DNA of 64,000 bases from Saprospiraceae bacterium (GTDB lineage: Bacteria; Bacteroidota; Bacteroidia; Chitinophagales; Saprospiraceae). The DNA lies in NCBI GenBank assembly GCA_024103005.1, contig JAGFJA010000025.1, positions 1-64,000 of the forward strand. The letters run 5' to 3'. Position 1 is the stretch's first letter, and each line of letters begins with the position of its first letter. The position numbers were made by a program, and so were the translations under genes. Under the pieces are notes generated by a model, which was given only the letters and a program-made list of their open reading frames with translations, did no database searches and was not told the DNA's origin. Of this stretch, positions 18,269 through 27,237 are shown one piece after another.

Positions 18269-18859
18269 AAATACCATCACCAGGTCATTGTCGTCACCTT
18301 CATTATACACAGACAGAAAGTCAGGTGAAAAACTGATTAAACAATTGAATAAAATCAAGCATGAGTCGGAAGTATGTTTTGTGGAGCCGGTCTTGGACCA
18401 CACTTGCAAATCAATAGTATAATGTACCAAAGACAATAATAGACTATCATAATGTTACTGCTACAATGGGTTAGATAGCCCATTACCAAGATATTGCCAA
18501 GACAAAATGAAGGAACTCAAGTAAATCAATAGCGGAATCTTATTTGTCGGCAAAGAAGTATTTGAGTAATTCACCATCGCAGAAGTGTCAAAACTTGTAC
18601 AAAGTCATAAACATTTGATTCTTGCATTAAATTATTGCAGTGTGACAACCCAACCTCATAAAAGGTTATCTACCATCAGTAGGCGTAGGCACGACTTTTT
18701 GACAGAATTTTTCTTGGAGGCATAAATCAAACTTCACAGGTACGGCTTAATAATATATGTTAAATATCTGCCGCCCACTATTTCATCCAGATATCAGATA
18801 AGTGCCATTTGAAATACACCCGAAATGCAAAGTATCCCGTCCGATTGCCAATCATTATT

Positions 18860-18867
18860 TATCTTCG
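18860..18867 (+). promoter_or_regulatory. Putative -7 element TATCTTCG deciding the hbd start
   Basis: This octamer has one mismatch to TAnnTTTG and lies 20 bases before the ATG at 18888. It lies inside the longer open frame that begins at 18825, which argues that the downstream ATG is the true start. Confidence 0.4.
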
Positions 18868-18887
18868 TGGCAAAAAATGAGCAAAAT

Positions 18888-19778
18888 ATGAAGAAGATAG
18901 CAGTAATTGGGGCCGGCACCATGGGAAATGGGATATGCCATGTATTTGCACAAAATGGCTTTCAGGTAGCCTTAATTGACGTGTCACAGGACGCCCTCGA
19001 AAAAGCAAAAGCAACCATCGCGTCCAATCTGGACAGAATGATCAAAAAAGAAACTATAAATGAACAAATAAAAACCGAAACGCTCAGCAATATCACCATA
19101 TTTACTGACCTTGCCACCGGAGCATCTGATGCCGACCTGATGGTAGAGGCCGCTACGGAAAGACTGGACCTCAAATTAAAGATTTTTACTGAGGCAGACC
19201 AGATCCTGCCACAGGAAGCCATCCTCGCTTCTAACACCTCATCCATTTCCATAACTCGCATAGCTGCTGCAACAAGCCGTCCGGACAAGGTTATCGGAAT
19301 GCACTTTATGAATCCCGTTCCTGTGATGAAACTGGTGGAAGTCATTCGCGGTTACAGCACAACTGACGAAACGACGGATACCATCATGCAACTGTCTAAG
19401 ACACTTGGAAAAATACCCGTCGAAGTTAATGACTATCCGGGTTTCGTCGCCAACAGAATACTCATGCCTATGATCAATGAGGCTGTCTATACCCTCTACG
19501 AAGGCGTGGCAGGTGTGGGTGAGATAGATACCGTGATGAAACTCGGTATGGCCCATCCAATGGGTCCACTTCAGCTTGCAGACTTCATCGGCCTTGACGT
19601 ATGTCTTGCCATCCTGCGTGTCCTGCATGACGGATTCGGCAATCCGAAATATGCTCCATGTCCCCTTCTGACCAATATGGTCACGGCAGGCTACCTGGGT
19701 GTAAAGTCAGGCAGAGGGTTTTACGATTATTCCAATGGGGTAAAGGATGCCACCATCGCTCCAAATTTTGTTAAATAA
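18888..19778 (+). CDS. hbd: 3-hydroxybutyryl-CoA dehydrogenase
   Basis: A 296-residue NAD-dependent 3-hydroxyacyl-CoA dehydrogenase. The Rossmann motif follows the start directly (M-K-K-I-A-V-I-G-A-G-T-M-G-N-G). Later come L-A-S-N-T-S-S-I-S-I-T, the catalytic His in G-M-H-F-M-N-P-V-P-V-M, D-Y-P-G-F-V-A-N-R-I-L, and the C-terminal domain ending K-S-G-R-G-F-Y-D-Y. It oxidises or forms 3-hydroxybutyryl-CoA in fatty-acid or butanoate metabolism. The reading frame extends 21 codons upstream to 18825, but the added residues are unlike the family and a -7-like motif lies within them, so 18888 is preferred. No thiolase or crotonase is adjacent. Confidence 0.92.
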   Translation: MKKIAVIGAGTMGNGICHVFAQNGFQVALIDVSQDALEKAKATIASNLDRMIKKETINEQIKTETLSNITIFTDLATGASDADLMVEAATERLDLKLKIFTEADQILPQEAILASNTSSISITRIAAATSRPDKVIGMHFMNPVPVMKLVEVIRGYSTTDETTDTIMQLSKTLGKIPVEVNDYPGFVANRILMPMINEAVYTLYEGVAGVGEIDTVMKLGMAHPMGPLQLADFIGLDVCLAILRVLHDGFGNPKYAPCPLLTNMVTAGYLGVKSGRGFYDYSNGVKDATIAPNFVK

Positions 19779-19855
19779 AATTTAATTCGTATATTTAACC
19801 ATCAGAATGTTAACTTTTGACTCTTAAAAATCATTAATAATAGAAAAAGCATAAA

Positions 19856-20587
19856 ATGGATAATAATCAAAATCAATACCCTTATGATCAATGGACGGAC
19901 ATGACCGACACCCGGACATCGGATCAACTAAAACAGTACATTTCACAGTACATCACCAAGGTGTACGGCTGGATGTTTCTGGCACTCACCCTGACCGCTG
20001 TATCCGGATATTATGTTTCCTCCAGCGAAGTTCTCCTTAATTTTATAGTAGGTAACAGGATTGGATTCTGGGTTGTGCTTATCGGCCAACTTTTCTTAGT
20101 CGGTTATTTGAGTGCACGCATTCACAGGATGAGTGTTCAGACTGCCACGATTCTGTTTTTCGTATATGCCCTCCTCAATGGTTTGGTTTTCGGTATTTTA
20201 TTCCTGGTATATACACCTGCTTCCTTGCTTACTGTCTTTGGAATAACTGCCGGTACCTTTGGAGTGATGAGTGCAGTAGGTTATTTCACTAAACAGGATT
20301 TGACCGGATTTGGCCAGCTCATGTTTTTCGGGCTTATAGGCCTGATCATCGCATCTGTGGTTAACTATTTTGTTCAAAGTGAAACTCTATACTGGATTCT
20401 TTCTTATGTAGGAGTAGCCGTATTCGTGGGTTTAATCGCCTATGATACTCAGAAAATCAAAGCCTATGCCCTTTTGAACAATGAAGAAGACAGAAAAAAA
20501 GGAGCTATTCTGGGAGCTCTTGCACTTTATCTGGACTTTATCAACCTGTTTATTTACTTACTCAGATTGTTCGGTAGCAGAAAATAA
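19856..20587 (+). CDS. Bax inhibitor-1/YccA family membrane protein
   Basis: This 243-residue protein has a polar N-terminal stretch of about 35 residues rich in Asn, Gln and Tyr, then seven hydrophobic segments. Family motifs include Y-G-W-M-F-L-A-L at the first membrane segment and Y-D-T-Q-K-I-K near the C-terminus, followed by G-A-L-A-L-Y-L-D-F-I-N-L-F. BI-1/YccA proteins are proton-sensitive calcium-leak channels or modulators of the membrane protease FtsH; the bacterial role is not settled. It lies 77 bases after hbd on the same strand and ends at a strong hairpin, so co-transcription with hbd is possible. Confidence 0.9.
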   Translation: MDNNQNQYPYDQWTDMTDTRTSDQLKQYISQYITKVYGWMFLALTLTAVSGYYVSSSEVLLNFIVGNRIGFWVVLIGQLFLVGYLSARIHRMSVQTATILFFVYALLNGLVFGILFLVYTPASLLTVFGITAGTFGVMSAVGYFTKQDLTGFGQLMFFGLIGLIIASVVNYFVQSETLYWILSYVGVAVFVGLIAYDTQKIKAYALLNNEEDRKKGAILGALALYLDFINLFIYLLRLFGSRK

Positions 20588-20606
20588 ACCTGTTAATTAA
20601 AAATAC

Positions 20607-20641
20607 AAAAGCCGACCCAATCATACAAGTCGGCTTTTTTT
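20607..20641. terminator. Bidirectional intrinsic terminator
   Basis: AAAAGCCGAC (20607-20616) pairs with GTCGGCTTTT (20629-20638), with A-runs on the left and T-runs on the right. It lies between the convergent BI-1 (+) and deacetylase-like (-) genes and should work for both. Confidence 0.9.
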
Positions 20642-20646
20642 ATTGC

Positions 20647-21882
20647 TTAATTAAAAACATCACATTCTTCACGTATCAGCTCCAATATATTCCGATACGC
20701 TTTCAGAAATCGATGATTGGACCATGGTGTCAGATAATTGTTGTGAAAAAGTATGGATACATGATAGCCATCTTTCCACCGGGAAGTCATTATCTTAAAT
20801 GCTTCAACAGTACCTTCCGGATTATTCGCCCTGTCAAAAACAGTGTCCATCAGCACCATTGGCACCACCTCTAATTGGCAGCCAAAAGGCTTGAATGGAA
20901 ACGGATATCCATTGCGCAGCCCTGGACGATCACTCCATCCAAGACCCATATCTGACATCAATCCTTCCCGGCCTATCTCCTCCCAGTCATCAGGCAGCCG
21001 ATATTTCAGAAAATGATTCCTGTTGGATGTGACAGGTACCGATATAAGGCTCTTCTGCTCATCATAAGTTGCAAGTGAAGTTCCGCGATGCAGACCTATT
21101 TTCCATCCGTACTCCGCAATACGCTGAGCGACCTTATTTAGCGTATTTAAAGAATAATCCGCATTATTGATACCTTCGTATTCACCGGTTTCCGGCAATA
21201 AATAAAACACCGACCTTACGCCATATTTCCTCTCCAATCGGATGATACTTTCAAGGTCCCCCCAGAGCTTCCTGACGCCAACAACATGTAGCATCAGTGC
21301 TTTTAACAGGGATATTGAAGGCTTTTTAAAAAAATATCGCAGCTCCTGCTTCAACCCTGAATTCAATAAGTCCACATCGTGTGTGAGTAAAACTTTCTTC
21401 TCCCTTCTGACCACCACCACCTCACAAGCGCAGATATCATTAAGAAACTGTCGCATCAGAGGTGTTACCACATCTGCATAACTGTCGTAATATCTGCTAT
21501 AAAGGCTTCCGCCATAAGTCAACCGGTCAAACCTGTCCCGCGTATTTCCGGTGAGTGATTCTCCCAAACAATGTAAAAATGAAAAAATACTTGCCAGATA
21601 ATCCGGCACTTCATCCCCGGCATCCCGATAAATCAGCAACTGACGATAATATTCCGGTGCACACGGTACTTTTTGCAGCAAAGCCGCATAAATGTCTCCG
21701 ACTATAATATAATCATCATTATGACATCCAAACCGAATCCCTGCCTCAGCCTCAATTGCAGTTTCTTCAAAGTCAACCACAAACCGCTGGCTTACCAATC
21801 CAAGCAAATACTTCAGCACATCACTATAAGGAAGTGCTTCTTCACGGATAAAATATGTAATTTTTAAAGTAGCCAAGTTCAC
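20647..21882 (-). CDS. Polysaccharide deacetylase-like protein (DUF7033-type N-terminus)
   Basis: The 411-residue protein has an N-terminal alpha/beta region (about 1-155), then a NodB-like fold starting at V-L-L-T-H-D-V-D (T-H-D-V-D, residues 167-171). It continues through F-Y-L-L-P-E, G-W-K-I-G-L-H-R-G and a C-terminal H-V-S-I-L-F-H-N-N-Y-L segment. The D-D/H-x-x-x-H metal site of carbohydrate esterase family 4 is only partly recognisable, as is usual in this Bacteroidota subfamily. No signal peptide is visible, so a cytoplasmic location is likely. The start is a GTG at 21882; a TAAATTTA motif lies immediately upstream, so the mRNA leader would be very short or the true start slightly further in. 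The substrate is unknown. Confidence 0.8.
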   Translation of the reverse strand: MNLATLKITYFIREEALPYSDVLKYLLGLVSQRFVVDFEETAIEAEAGIRFGCHNDDYIIVGDIYAALLQKVPCAPEYYRQLLIYRDAGDEVPDYLASIFSFLHCLGESLTGNTRDRFDRLTYGGSLYSRYYDSYADVVTPLMRQFLNDICACEVVVVRREKKVLLTHDVDLLNSGLKQELRYFFKKPSISLLKALMLHVVGVRKLWGDLESIIRLERKYGVRSVFYLLPETGEYEGINNADYSLNTLNKVAQRIAEYGWKIGLHRGTSLATYDEQKSLISVPVTSNRNHFLKYRLPDDWEEIGREGLMSDMGLGWSDRPGLRNGYPFPFKPFGCQLEVVPMVLMDTVFDRANNPEGTVEAFKIMTSRWKDGYHVSILFHNNYLTPWSNHRFLKAYRNILELIREECDVFN

Positions 21883-21917
21883 GTAAATTTACTGAACTTA
21901 AACGCAATCCGGTAGCC

Positions 21918-23264
21918 TCAGGTATTTTTTTTCCACCTGTCGAGATAAGGACATTTGGCCAACCATTCAGGATCTATGGTAATAAAAGTCTCCTGTATCT
22001 TTCTGGTTACCCATTTTTCCAATTCTGAATCTTTCTTCCTAATGATGGCATCCTCCTTAATCCTTGAATAATCTTTTTCAAGGCTTGCCCGGTGTGGCTC
22101 TGTCCTTGATTGCAGCATCAATACTCTATAAGCAGTCTCACCATACGGATCTCTGAACTCAATAGGCGCTGATATTTCGCCGAGTTTCATGGTATCCAAT
22201 GTGAAATAGACATCAGGTTCCAGATCCGATATTTCAAAAAAGTTTGTATTGGTCTTAGGATTAATTGCCCTTCCTCCGTTGCTATAGCTTGGAAAGTTTT
22301 TATTTCCGAATTTTTTCACCGCTTCCGGGAAAGATAGATCTTTCTTGTTGATTAATTGAACGATGCTGTCCAGTGCCTGTCTGGCTATTTTCTTATCATT
22401 ATCAGATAATTCCGGTTTGATAAGAATATGACGCGCATGGAAGGAGTTTCCCCTACGTTCAATCAATTGAATTAAATGGAAACCAAACTCGGTCTCCACA
22501 ATGGGGCTTACCTGACCCTCCTCAAGATTAAAGACTGCCGCTTCAAACTCAGGCACAAATGCGCCACGTTTAGCCCAGCCCAGATCTCCACCTGCATTTG
22601 CCGAACCGTCAACTGAAAATTTCTTAGCCAGGTCCTCGAAACTTTCACCTTGTTCCACGATCCGTTGACGGATGCTGTTTAGTTTGTCAATGACACGTTG
22701 TCGCTCTATCTTGCTTGGCTTCGGATAATAGTTCAACTCGCTGTATTCCACTTCAGCATTGTAATATGGCAAAGAATCATGGGGAATAGAATTGAAATAA
22801 TCTACGACTTCAGATGGTGTAATGTTAACTTTTTCAACGATCTTATTGCGCATCTCTTCTGCCATCATCTGATCCTTGAGGTCTTCTCTCAATTCATCCT
22901 TCATCTCATTGACAGACTTGCCGTAGTATTCCTCAAACTGCGCCATATCATTGTTCATAAAGGCAAGCACCCTGTCAAACCTTGCATTTAACTGATTTTC
23001 TACCTGATCATCACTTACTTTGACAGAGTCGATTTTAGCCTGGTTCGTCAGTAGCTTTTGAAGAAGCAACCCTTCAAAAATCTGACATCTGAGGTTTTCC
23101 GGAACATTGGTCATTCCGCGGGTCTGTCCGAGATAGTTGTCTTCCACGTCATTCATCAGGATAAATTCACCACCGACCCGGGCGATGACTTTATTGAGCA
23201 CAACTTCCTGAGAATAACCGAAAAACGGGATTAACAGGCTAAACAGCAGCAGATATTGTCGCAT
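21918..23264 (-). CDS. SurA-like periplasmic peptidylprolyl isomerase
   Basis: A 448-residue exported parvulin chaperone. The signal peptide ends F-G-Y-S-Q. A SurA N-terminal chaperone domain (about 20-165) begins V-V-L-N-K-V-I-A-R-V-G-G-E-F-I-L. Two parvulin domains follow, one with G-G-D-L-G-W-A-K-R-G and V-E-T-E-F-G-F-H-L-I-Q, the other starting H-A-R-H-I-L-I-K-P. SurA escorts unfolded outer-membrane proteins to the BAM complex. The gene starts 13 bases after the stop of the other parvulin gene on the same strand, so they form an operon. A bamA gene lies about 5 kb away. Confidence 0.9.
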   Translation of the reverse strand: MRQYLLLFSLLIPFFGYSQEVVLNKVIARVGGEFILMNDVEDNYLGQTRGMTNVPENLRCQIFEGLLLQKLLTNQAKIDSVKVSDDQVENQLNARFDRVLAFMNNDMAQFEEYYGKSVNEMKDELREDLKDQMMAEEMRNKIVEKVNITPSEVVDYFNSIPHDSLPYYNAEVEYSELNYYPKPSKIERQRVIDKLNSIRQRIVEQGESFEDLAKKFSVDGSANAGGDLGWAKRGAFVPEFEAAVFNLEEGQVSPIVETEFGFHLIQLIERRGNSFHARHILIKPELSDNDKKIARQALDSIVQLINKKDLSFPEAVKKFGNKNFPSYSNGGRAINPKTNTNFFEISDLEPDVYFTLDTMKLGEISAPIEFRDPYGETAYRVLMLQSRTEPHRASLEKDYSRIKEDAIIRKKDSELEKWVTRKIQETFITIDPEWLAKCPYLDRWKKNT

Positions 23265-23277
23265 GAATTTTGTCTGA

Positions 23278-25221
23278 TTAATGTTTAATAAGTGAATCGA
23301 AGACTTTTTGATTGACGGTTACGTTGTATTCTTTTTTAAGTTTTTCAACCCAAAGCTTATCCAGATAATCCTGGTAATCGGCTATGACAAAGCCGCGAGC
23401 TTCCTTGAGCTCTTTTCTGACCGGCGGCTCTATAGATTCTACCTTATCGAAAGAGCCTACCTTACCATCTCCTTTTCTTTCAAGCAAGGACATAGCTCCT
23501 GCCTTCCACATTAGCCCATTCATTTCTCCCTGATTTGATTTTTCAATCAATTGTGAAGTGTAAGTTACCTTTTCTCTGCTATACTTCTTCTGAAGTTGTT
23601 CAGGGCTATAAGTTTTTGCATGTTCATAAACACTGTTCAGTTCTTCCGGGCTGGAAGCTTTGATGGTGTAGTGGAGTAATCTGGCTCGCTCTTCCCACTT
23701 GTAATTATCTCTGTGTTCATTGAAATATTTTTCAATCCCGACACTGTCCATAGATGCCTTATTCCAGATTTCTCTATTTGTCACCTCAAAGAACAAAAAT
23801 CCTTCCTCATACTCTCTTGTAAGTGCCTTATAATCAGGATATTTCTCATCCAATTTACCCTGTTCATATTCTATAGCTTTATCAGAGATAAATTCATCGT
23901 ACAATTCCTTAAATGCTATAATGGGCAATACACTTTTATTCATCCTTACCCTTCGCCGGCTGTTGTCTGCAAGATACTGGCTCAGTTGATCCGTCGTATA
24001 GTTCTGCTCTCCCAGGGTAAAAATAGTAGCATTTTTTATTTTAGGTGCTGTCCAGTTATTGGTATAGAAACGATCCGTGTTGATTGAATCCGTGTATTCT
24101 TTATATACCGGAGTGGACTGGGTAAAATGATAGTCTTTCTTTATTTTTTCAATCAAATGATTCTTTGCAATACCGTATCTTTCATTCCGGCTCACCTTAG
24201 TCATCAACGACTTTTTCACTGCGTCGAAATCAGAAAAGTCCCGCTTGGATATTCTTTTCACGATGTGGTAGCCCAATGCAGTTTTGAATGGTTCAGTGTA
24301 TTCTCCGTCTTTAGTAAGAGCGAATACATGATTCTCGAAATTTTCATCATATGTACCTATGGTGATAAATCCAAGGAATCCACCCTTGGCGGCTGTGTTC
24401 CGGTCGTCAGAAAACTTCTTGGCCATCTCTCCGAAGTCAGCACCTTTTTTCAATGCTTCATATACCGAGTCAATCCTTGCTTTGGCAAATCCGTCATCTA
24501 CAGTTTTACTGATCCTGATTAAGATCTGGGCGATTTCCATCTCACCTCTTGCAGGACGAGTATCGAGTATCTTAACAAAGTGCCATCCTGCACTAGTCCT
24601 CACCGGTCCTCCGACCTCACCTTTTTTAAGGCTATATACCAGATTTTCAAGCGGATAAAATCCATTGGGATACATTGGAGCCAGAAAACCAAGGTCACCT
24701 CCTGTCTTCTTGGTAGATTCATCTTCCGAATAAAGTTTCACGAGATCTTCAAAATTGTCACCATTCTTCAATCTTGTCTTAATCTCATTGACCTTCATCA
24801 GTGCCTTTATCGAATCCACATGGTTATCAGCGATAAAGATATGAGCTACTCTAACATCCGTTTTCATCCGGTCAAACAACTGTTTTGCCAGCTTCTCATT
24901 CACTTCTTTATCCATCAGATAGGAGTCTGCCAACTGTTGTTTGTAGGAGTTCAATTCGGTCGTCAAGGAAGGAAGCGTATCCATCCGAAGTTCTCTTGCC
25001 TTGGCAACTTTCAGTTTAAATCGAATATAAAGATCGAGGCTTTCATTTAGAGATTTTTCAGAATAGTCCGCATTTTTGTTATTGGATTTCTCATAGATGT
25101 ATCTGAATTCACTTACATTGACCGGAGTTTTATTGACCGTAAATAAGACCTCATCTTTTTGAGCGTAAATGATATTGCAGAGAAAGGTGATGATGAGTAC
25201 TAAAACAAGATTTTTAGACAT
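23278..25221 (-). CDS. Periplasmic PpiC-type peptidylprolyl isomerase, large
   Basis: The 647-residue protein has a signal peptide ending I-I-Y-A-Q, a helical SurA-like N-terminal part, then two parvulin domains. The first (about 120-225) has V-A-H-I-F-I and G-G-D-L-G-F-L-A; the second (about 230-330) has I-A-Q-I-L-I-R-I, G-G-F-L-G-F-I and A-L-G-Y-H-I-V-K-R. About 300 C-terminal residues follow with no recognised domain, rich in charged helices and containing several K-Y-S/E motifs. It is the first gene of the two-gene parvulin operon. Its long C-terminal region is probably a second chaperone or substrate-binding part, an inference from position and composition only. Confidence 0.85.
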   Translation of the reverse strand: MSKNLVLVLIITFLCNIIYAQKDEVLFTVNKTPVNVSEFRYIYEKSNNKNADYSEKSLNESLDLYIRFKLKVAKARELRMDTLPSLTTELNSYKQQLADSYLMDKEVNEKLAKQLFDRMKTDVRVAHIFIADNHVDSIKALMKVNEIKTRLKNGDNFEDLVKLYSEDESTKKTGGDLGFLAPMYPNGFYPLENLVYSLKKGEVGGPVRTSAGWHFVKILDTRPARGEMEIAQILIRISKTVDDGFAKARIDSVYEALKKGADFGEMAKKFSDDRNTAAKGGFLGFITIGTYDENFENHVFALTKDGEYTEPFKTALGYHIVKRISKRDFSDFDAVKKSLMTKVSRNERYGIAKNHLIEKIKKDYHFTQSTPVYKEYTDSINTDRFYTNNWTAPKIKNATIFTLGEQNYTTDQLSQYLADNSRRRVRMNKSVLPIIAFKELYDEFISDKAIEYEQGKLDEKYPDYKALTREYEEGFLFFEVTNREIWNKASMDSVGIEKYFNEHRDNYKWEERARLLHYTIKASSPEELNSVYEHAKTYSPEQLQKKYSREKVTYTSQLIEKSNQGEMNGLMWKAGAMSLLERKGDGKVGSFDKVESIEPPVRKELKEARGFVIADYQDYLDKLWVEKLKKEYNVTVNQKVFDSLIKH

Positions 25222-25511
25222 AAAAGATGTAATGTTTTATCAAAATATTATTTCATGGATTGTCATTGACCAAGTTCTAACGAAAAAAATCTGCTAAACA
25301 ATACATGAATGTGCTTCAATTTTGACAGTATGCTGCTCTACTATACTTTTACTTGCTTTATAATCAACAACTTTGCAAGCCAAGGGCAGATTCTGTAATG
25401 CCTGCAAAGATACTTTTTTTAAAATATGGAAGTAATAAAGATTTGTTAATAAGAATTCACCAATAAGAGCGGTCAAAACGTATATTTAAATGAATTAAGT
25501 ATTGCTCAACT
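25222..25511. other. AT-rich upstream region of the parvulin operon
   Basis: No gene is supported. A 60-residue minus-strand frame at 25294-25476 has no ribosome-binding context or recognisable motif. Confidence 0.4.
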
Positions 25512-25682
25512 TTTTATGATCGAATCGAAAGAGTAGCAGCAAAAGGAATTTTTATCTTGATGATCGTCGTTATCCTCAAAGGATATAACAGTGGTCTAGT
25601 CATCAGCATATTGAGCAATACTACTCAGTTGGCTCAGGAAGAAGTGGCACAGATATTGCGGAATCACGGGAAAATGATGTAG
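25512..25682 (+). pseudogene. C-terminal remnant resembling an Rpn-family nuclease
   Basis: A frame open from 25494 to the TAG at 25680-25682 has no ATG at its beginning. It reads Y-D-R-I-E-R-V-A-A-K-G-I-F, then L-K-G-Y-N-S-G-L-V-I-S-I-L-S-N-T-T-Q-L, and ends with Q-E-E-V-A-Q-I-L-R-N-H-G-K. This layout (charged helix, then G-x-x-I-x-x-I-x-x-x-T-x-L-x-x-E-E-V-x-x-I-L) is that of the C-terminus of Rpn/PD-(D/E)XK recombination-promoting nucleases, also annotated as putative transposases. The catalytic N-terminal part is absent, so it would be a fossil of a mobile-type gene. The match is from memory of the family pattern only. Confidence 0.4.
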
Positions 25683-25882
25683 AAAAACATTCAAAATGGG
25701 AGTATCCATTGATTTGATACTGCGCCTACACAGTCTTCCGAGCCGACCTACTTATATCCAATGTACGTCCTGCCCATCTTGGTAAAAACCCTTAATATAA
25801 ATGAGAAGACAGTTTAATGAGGTTTGCCTTAAAACAATGATGCGTAATGAAGGATTATCCATTACGCATCCTATCAAAATGG

Positions 25883-25956
25883 TCGGGATGACAGGATTTG
25901 AACCTGCGACCACACGCCCCCCAGACGTGTACGCTACCAGACTGCGCTACATCCCG
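25883..25956 (-). tRNA. tRNA-Pro (anticodon GGG)
   Basis: On the minus strand the 74-base gene begins CGGGATG (complement of 25950-25956), pairing with CATCCCG plus discriminator A at its 3' end. The D-arm has TAGCGCAG and GGTAGCG. The anticodon stem CACGT/GCGTG closes the 7-base loop CTGGGGG, giving anticodon GGG after the invariant T33. The T-arm has GGTTCAAATCC. CCA is not fully encoded (ACC follows). A TAATTTTG -7 motif lies upstream at 25971-25978. Confidence 0.95.
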
Positions 25957-25970
25957 ATGCGGCGAAAATA

Positions 25971-25978
25971 CAAAATTA
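25971..25978 (-). promoter_or_regulatory. Putative -7 element TAATTTTG for tRNA-Pro
   Basis: A perfect TAnnTTTG match on the minus strand, 15 bases upstream of the tRNA 5' end, consistent with a short 5' leader trimmed by RNase P. Confidence 0.5.
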
Positions 25979-26049
25979 CTTTATTCCGCCAAATGTTTAA
26001 AGTGCAGCTCTGATAATTTATTTAGCATACGTCATGTACGGCCTCCAGA

Positions 26050-27237
26050 TTACCTCAATGTAGTCAACCCGACGGAATTATACAATCGACCTTCGCGATA
26101 AAGTCTTAAAAAATATATCCCCGGATTCTGTAAATTTTTATCATTGATTGAAGAGACACCATTAGTAAAATGCATTTTACCTGTTGATATTGTCTTTCCG
26201 GTCATACTAACTATCCGGTAATCCATCTCGCCAATCGTCCTGTCTGAGATAGACACCTTAAAATCTCCGTTTACTGAGGGATTGGGATAAGCTTCAACTT
26301 TAGAGTTTTCCGGCATATTCTTTAAGCCGGAAGGGTATTCCAAATTGAGTACGTGAATCTTAGCATCAGTCACTTTATTACTTGCAAATGACCCATCCGC
26401 ATACTCAAATGTAGCCAATGGAGTCAGTTGTCCTGGCCTGTAAAAATAGTAGTCATAGCGATTAAAATGCTGCCCTTGTGCAATACCGAAAGCTGTAAGC
26501 AATGGCACGGGTGCCGGCGCCCCATTCAAAAAGAAACTATCTATGGAATATCCTACTGATTTGACCTGCAATACATCCATATAAGCTGAGGCCTTCCCAT
26601 TGTTGTCCTTAACACGCATCTTTCCCCAGCCTACTACTTCATCCTGGGATACAAACTGGGTTTTTCTCTGACATGGCACTTTATTCAAGCCGTATGCCTG
26701 AACAGTAAGATTAAAGTTTGTGGTAAAGTTATAATCAGAACTCCAATTTGATCCCATAGTCACCGGCAATGGCAACTCAGTCCTGAAGGCCGAATAGGGT
26801 ATATCCTGTATGATAAAAACCAATGAATCACCGGCACTTCCCGAAAGGGCACCTATTCCTATGGCTTGCCGATCTAGATGTTCACCATAAAAATGTATGC
26901 CATCATCATCAATCGAGCCTACCAAGTTTGTTGCATATCTCATGGCACTGTTAATTATATAATACACTCCCCAATCAAACCTTCCTTTCGGGAAAGCAGG
27001 ATACTCCGTATCACTATGTGCATAAAAGTAAATGGTGTCATTAAAATACTCTAGTCCGGTCAAATCCCATTCAATGTTTTCACCCGGCTGCAAATCAGGT
27101 ACAGGACTATTGTCCGTAATCTTCCGCAAACTATCAGCTACAGGCTTCCAGTCATCAAAATTATCTTTGGTAATGGTGATCTGGGCTATTGATGCATAAC
27201 TCATCAATAAAGACAGAAATAATAAAATTTTTTTCAT
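26050..27237 (-). CDS. T9SS-exported protein of unknown function
   Basis: This 395-residue protein has a clear signal peptide (ends S-Y-A-S-I-A-Q). About 290 residues of beta-rich sequence with no domain I recognise follow. It ends in a type A T9SS tail: V-E-A-Y-P-N-P-S-V-N-G-D-F, then M-T-G-K-T-I-S-T-G and N-P-G-I-Y-F-L-R-L-Y. A recurrent feature of the middle is short aromatic/Asp-rich strands, for example D-N-F-D-D-W-K-P-V and Y-D-Y-Y-F-Y-R-P-G. Similar small exported proteins are abundant in Bacteroidota and mostly uncharacterised. It stands alone with long flanking intergenic regions. Confidence 0.82.
   Translation of the reverse strand: MKKILLFLSLLMSYASIAQITITKDNFDDWKPVADSLRKITDNSPVPDLQPGENIEWDLTGLEYFNDTIYFYAHSDTEYPAFPKGRFDWGVYYIINSAMRYATNLVGSIDDDGIHFYGEHLDRQAIGIGALSGSAGDSLVFIIQDIPYSAFRTELPLPVTMGSNWSSDYNFTTNFNLTVQAYGLNKVPCQRKTQFVSQDEVVGWGKMRVKDNNGKASAYMDVLQVKSVGYSIDSFFLNGAPAPVPLLTAFGIAQGQHFNRYDYYFYRPGQLTPLATFEYADGSFASNKVTDAKIHVLNLEYPSGLKNMPENSKVEAYPNPSVNGDFKVSISDRTIGEMDYRIVSMTGKTISTGKMHFTNGVSSINDKNLQNPGIYFLRLYREGRLYNSVGLTTLR

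Larger units (their letters stand above)
18104..18887. other. Long intergenic region with repeat element and degenerate sequence
   Basis: Apart from the palindromic element at 18178-18268, this 784-base gap holds only short frames interrupted by stops. One + frame at about 18580-18725 stays open for roughly 45 codons without a start, but I cannot match it to anything. The region looks like decayed or mobile-element-scarred DNA. Confidence 0.45.

Noticed and set aside
18825-18887. Upstream extension of hbd by 21 codons
   Set aside because: The extra residues do not fit the family and overlap a -7-like motif; the ATG at 18888 directly precedes the Rossmann motif.
25294-25476. 60-residue - strand ORF upstream of the parvulin operon
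   Set aside because: Lies in the probable promoter/leader region and has no motif.
25801-26013. A 70-residue + strand ORF containing M-T-G-F-E-P-A-T-T-R
   Set aside because: It is the antisense translation of tRNA-Pro, a well-known false protein.
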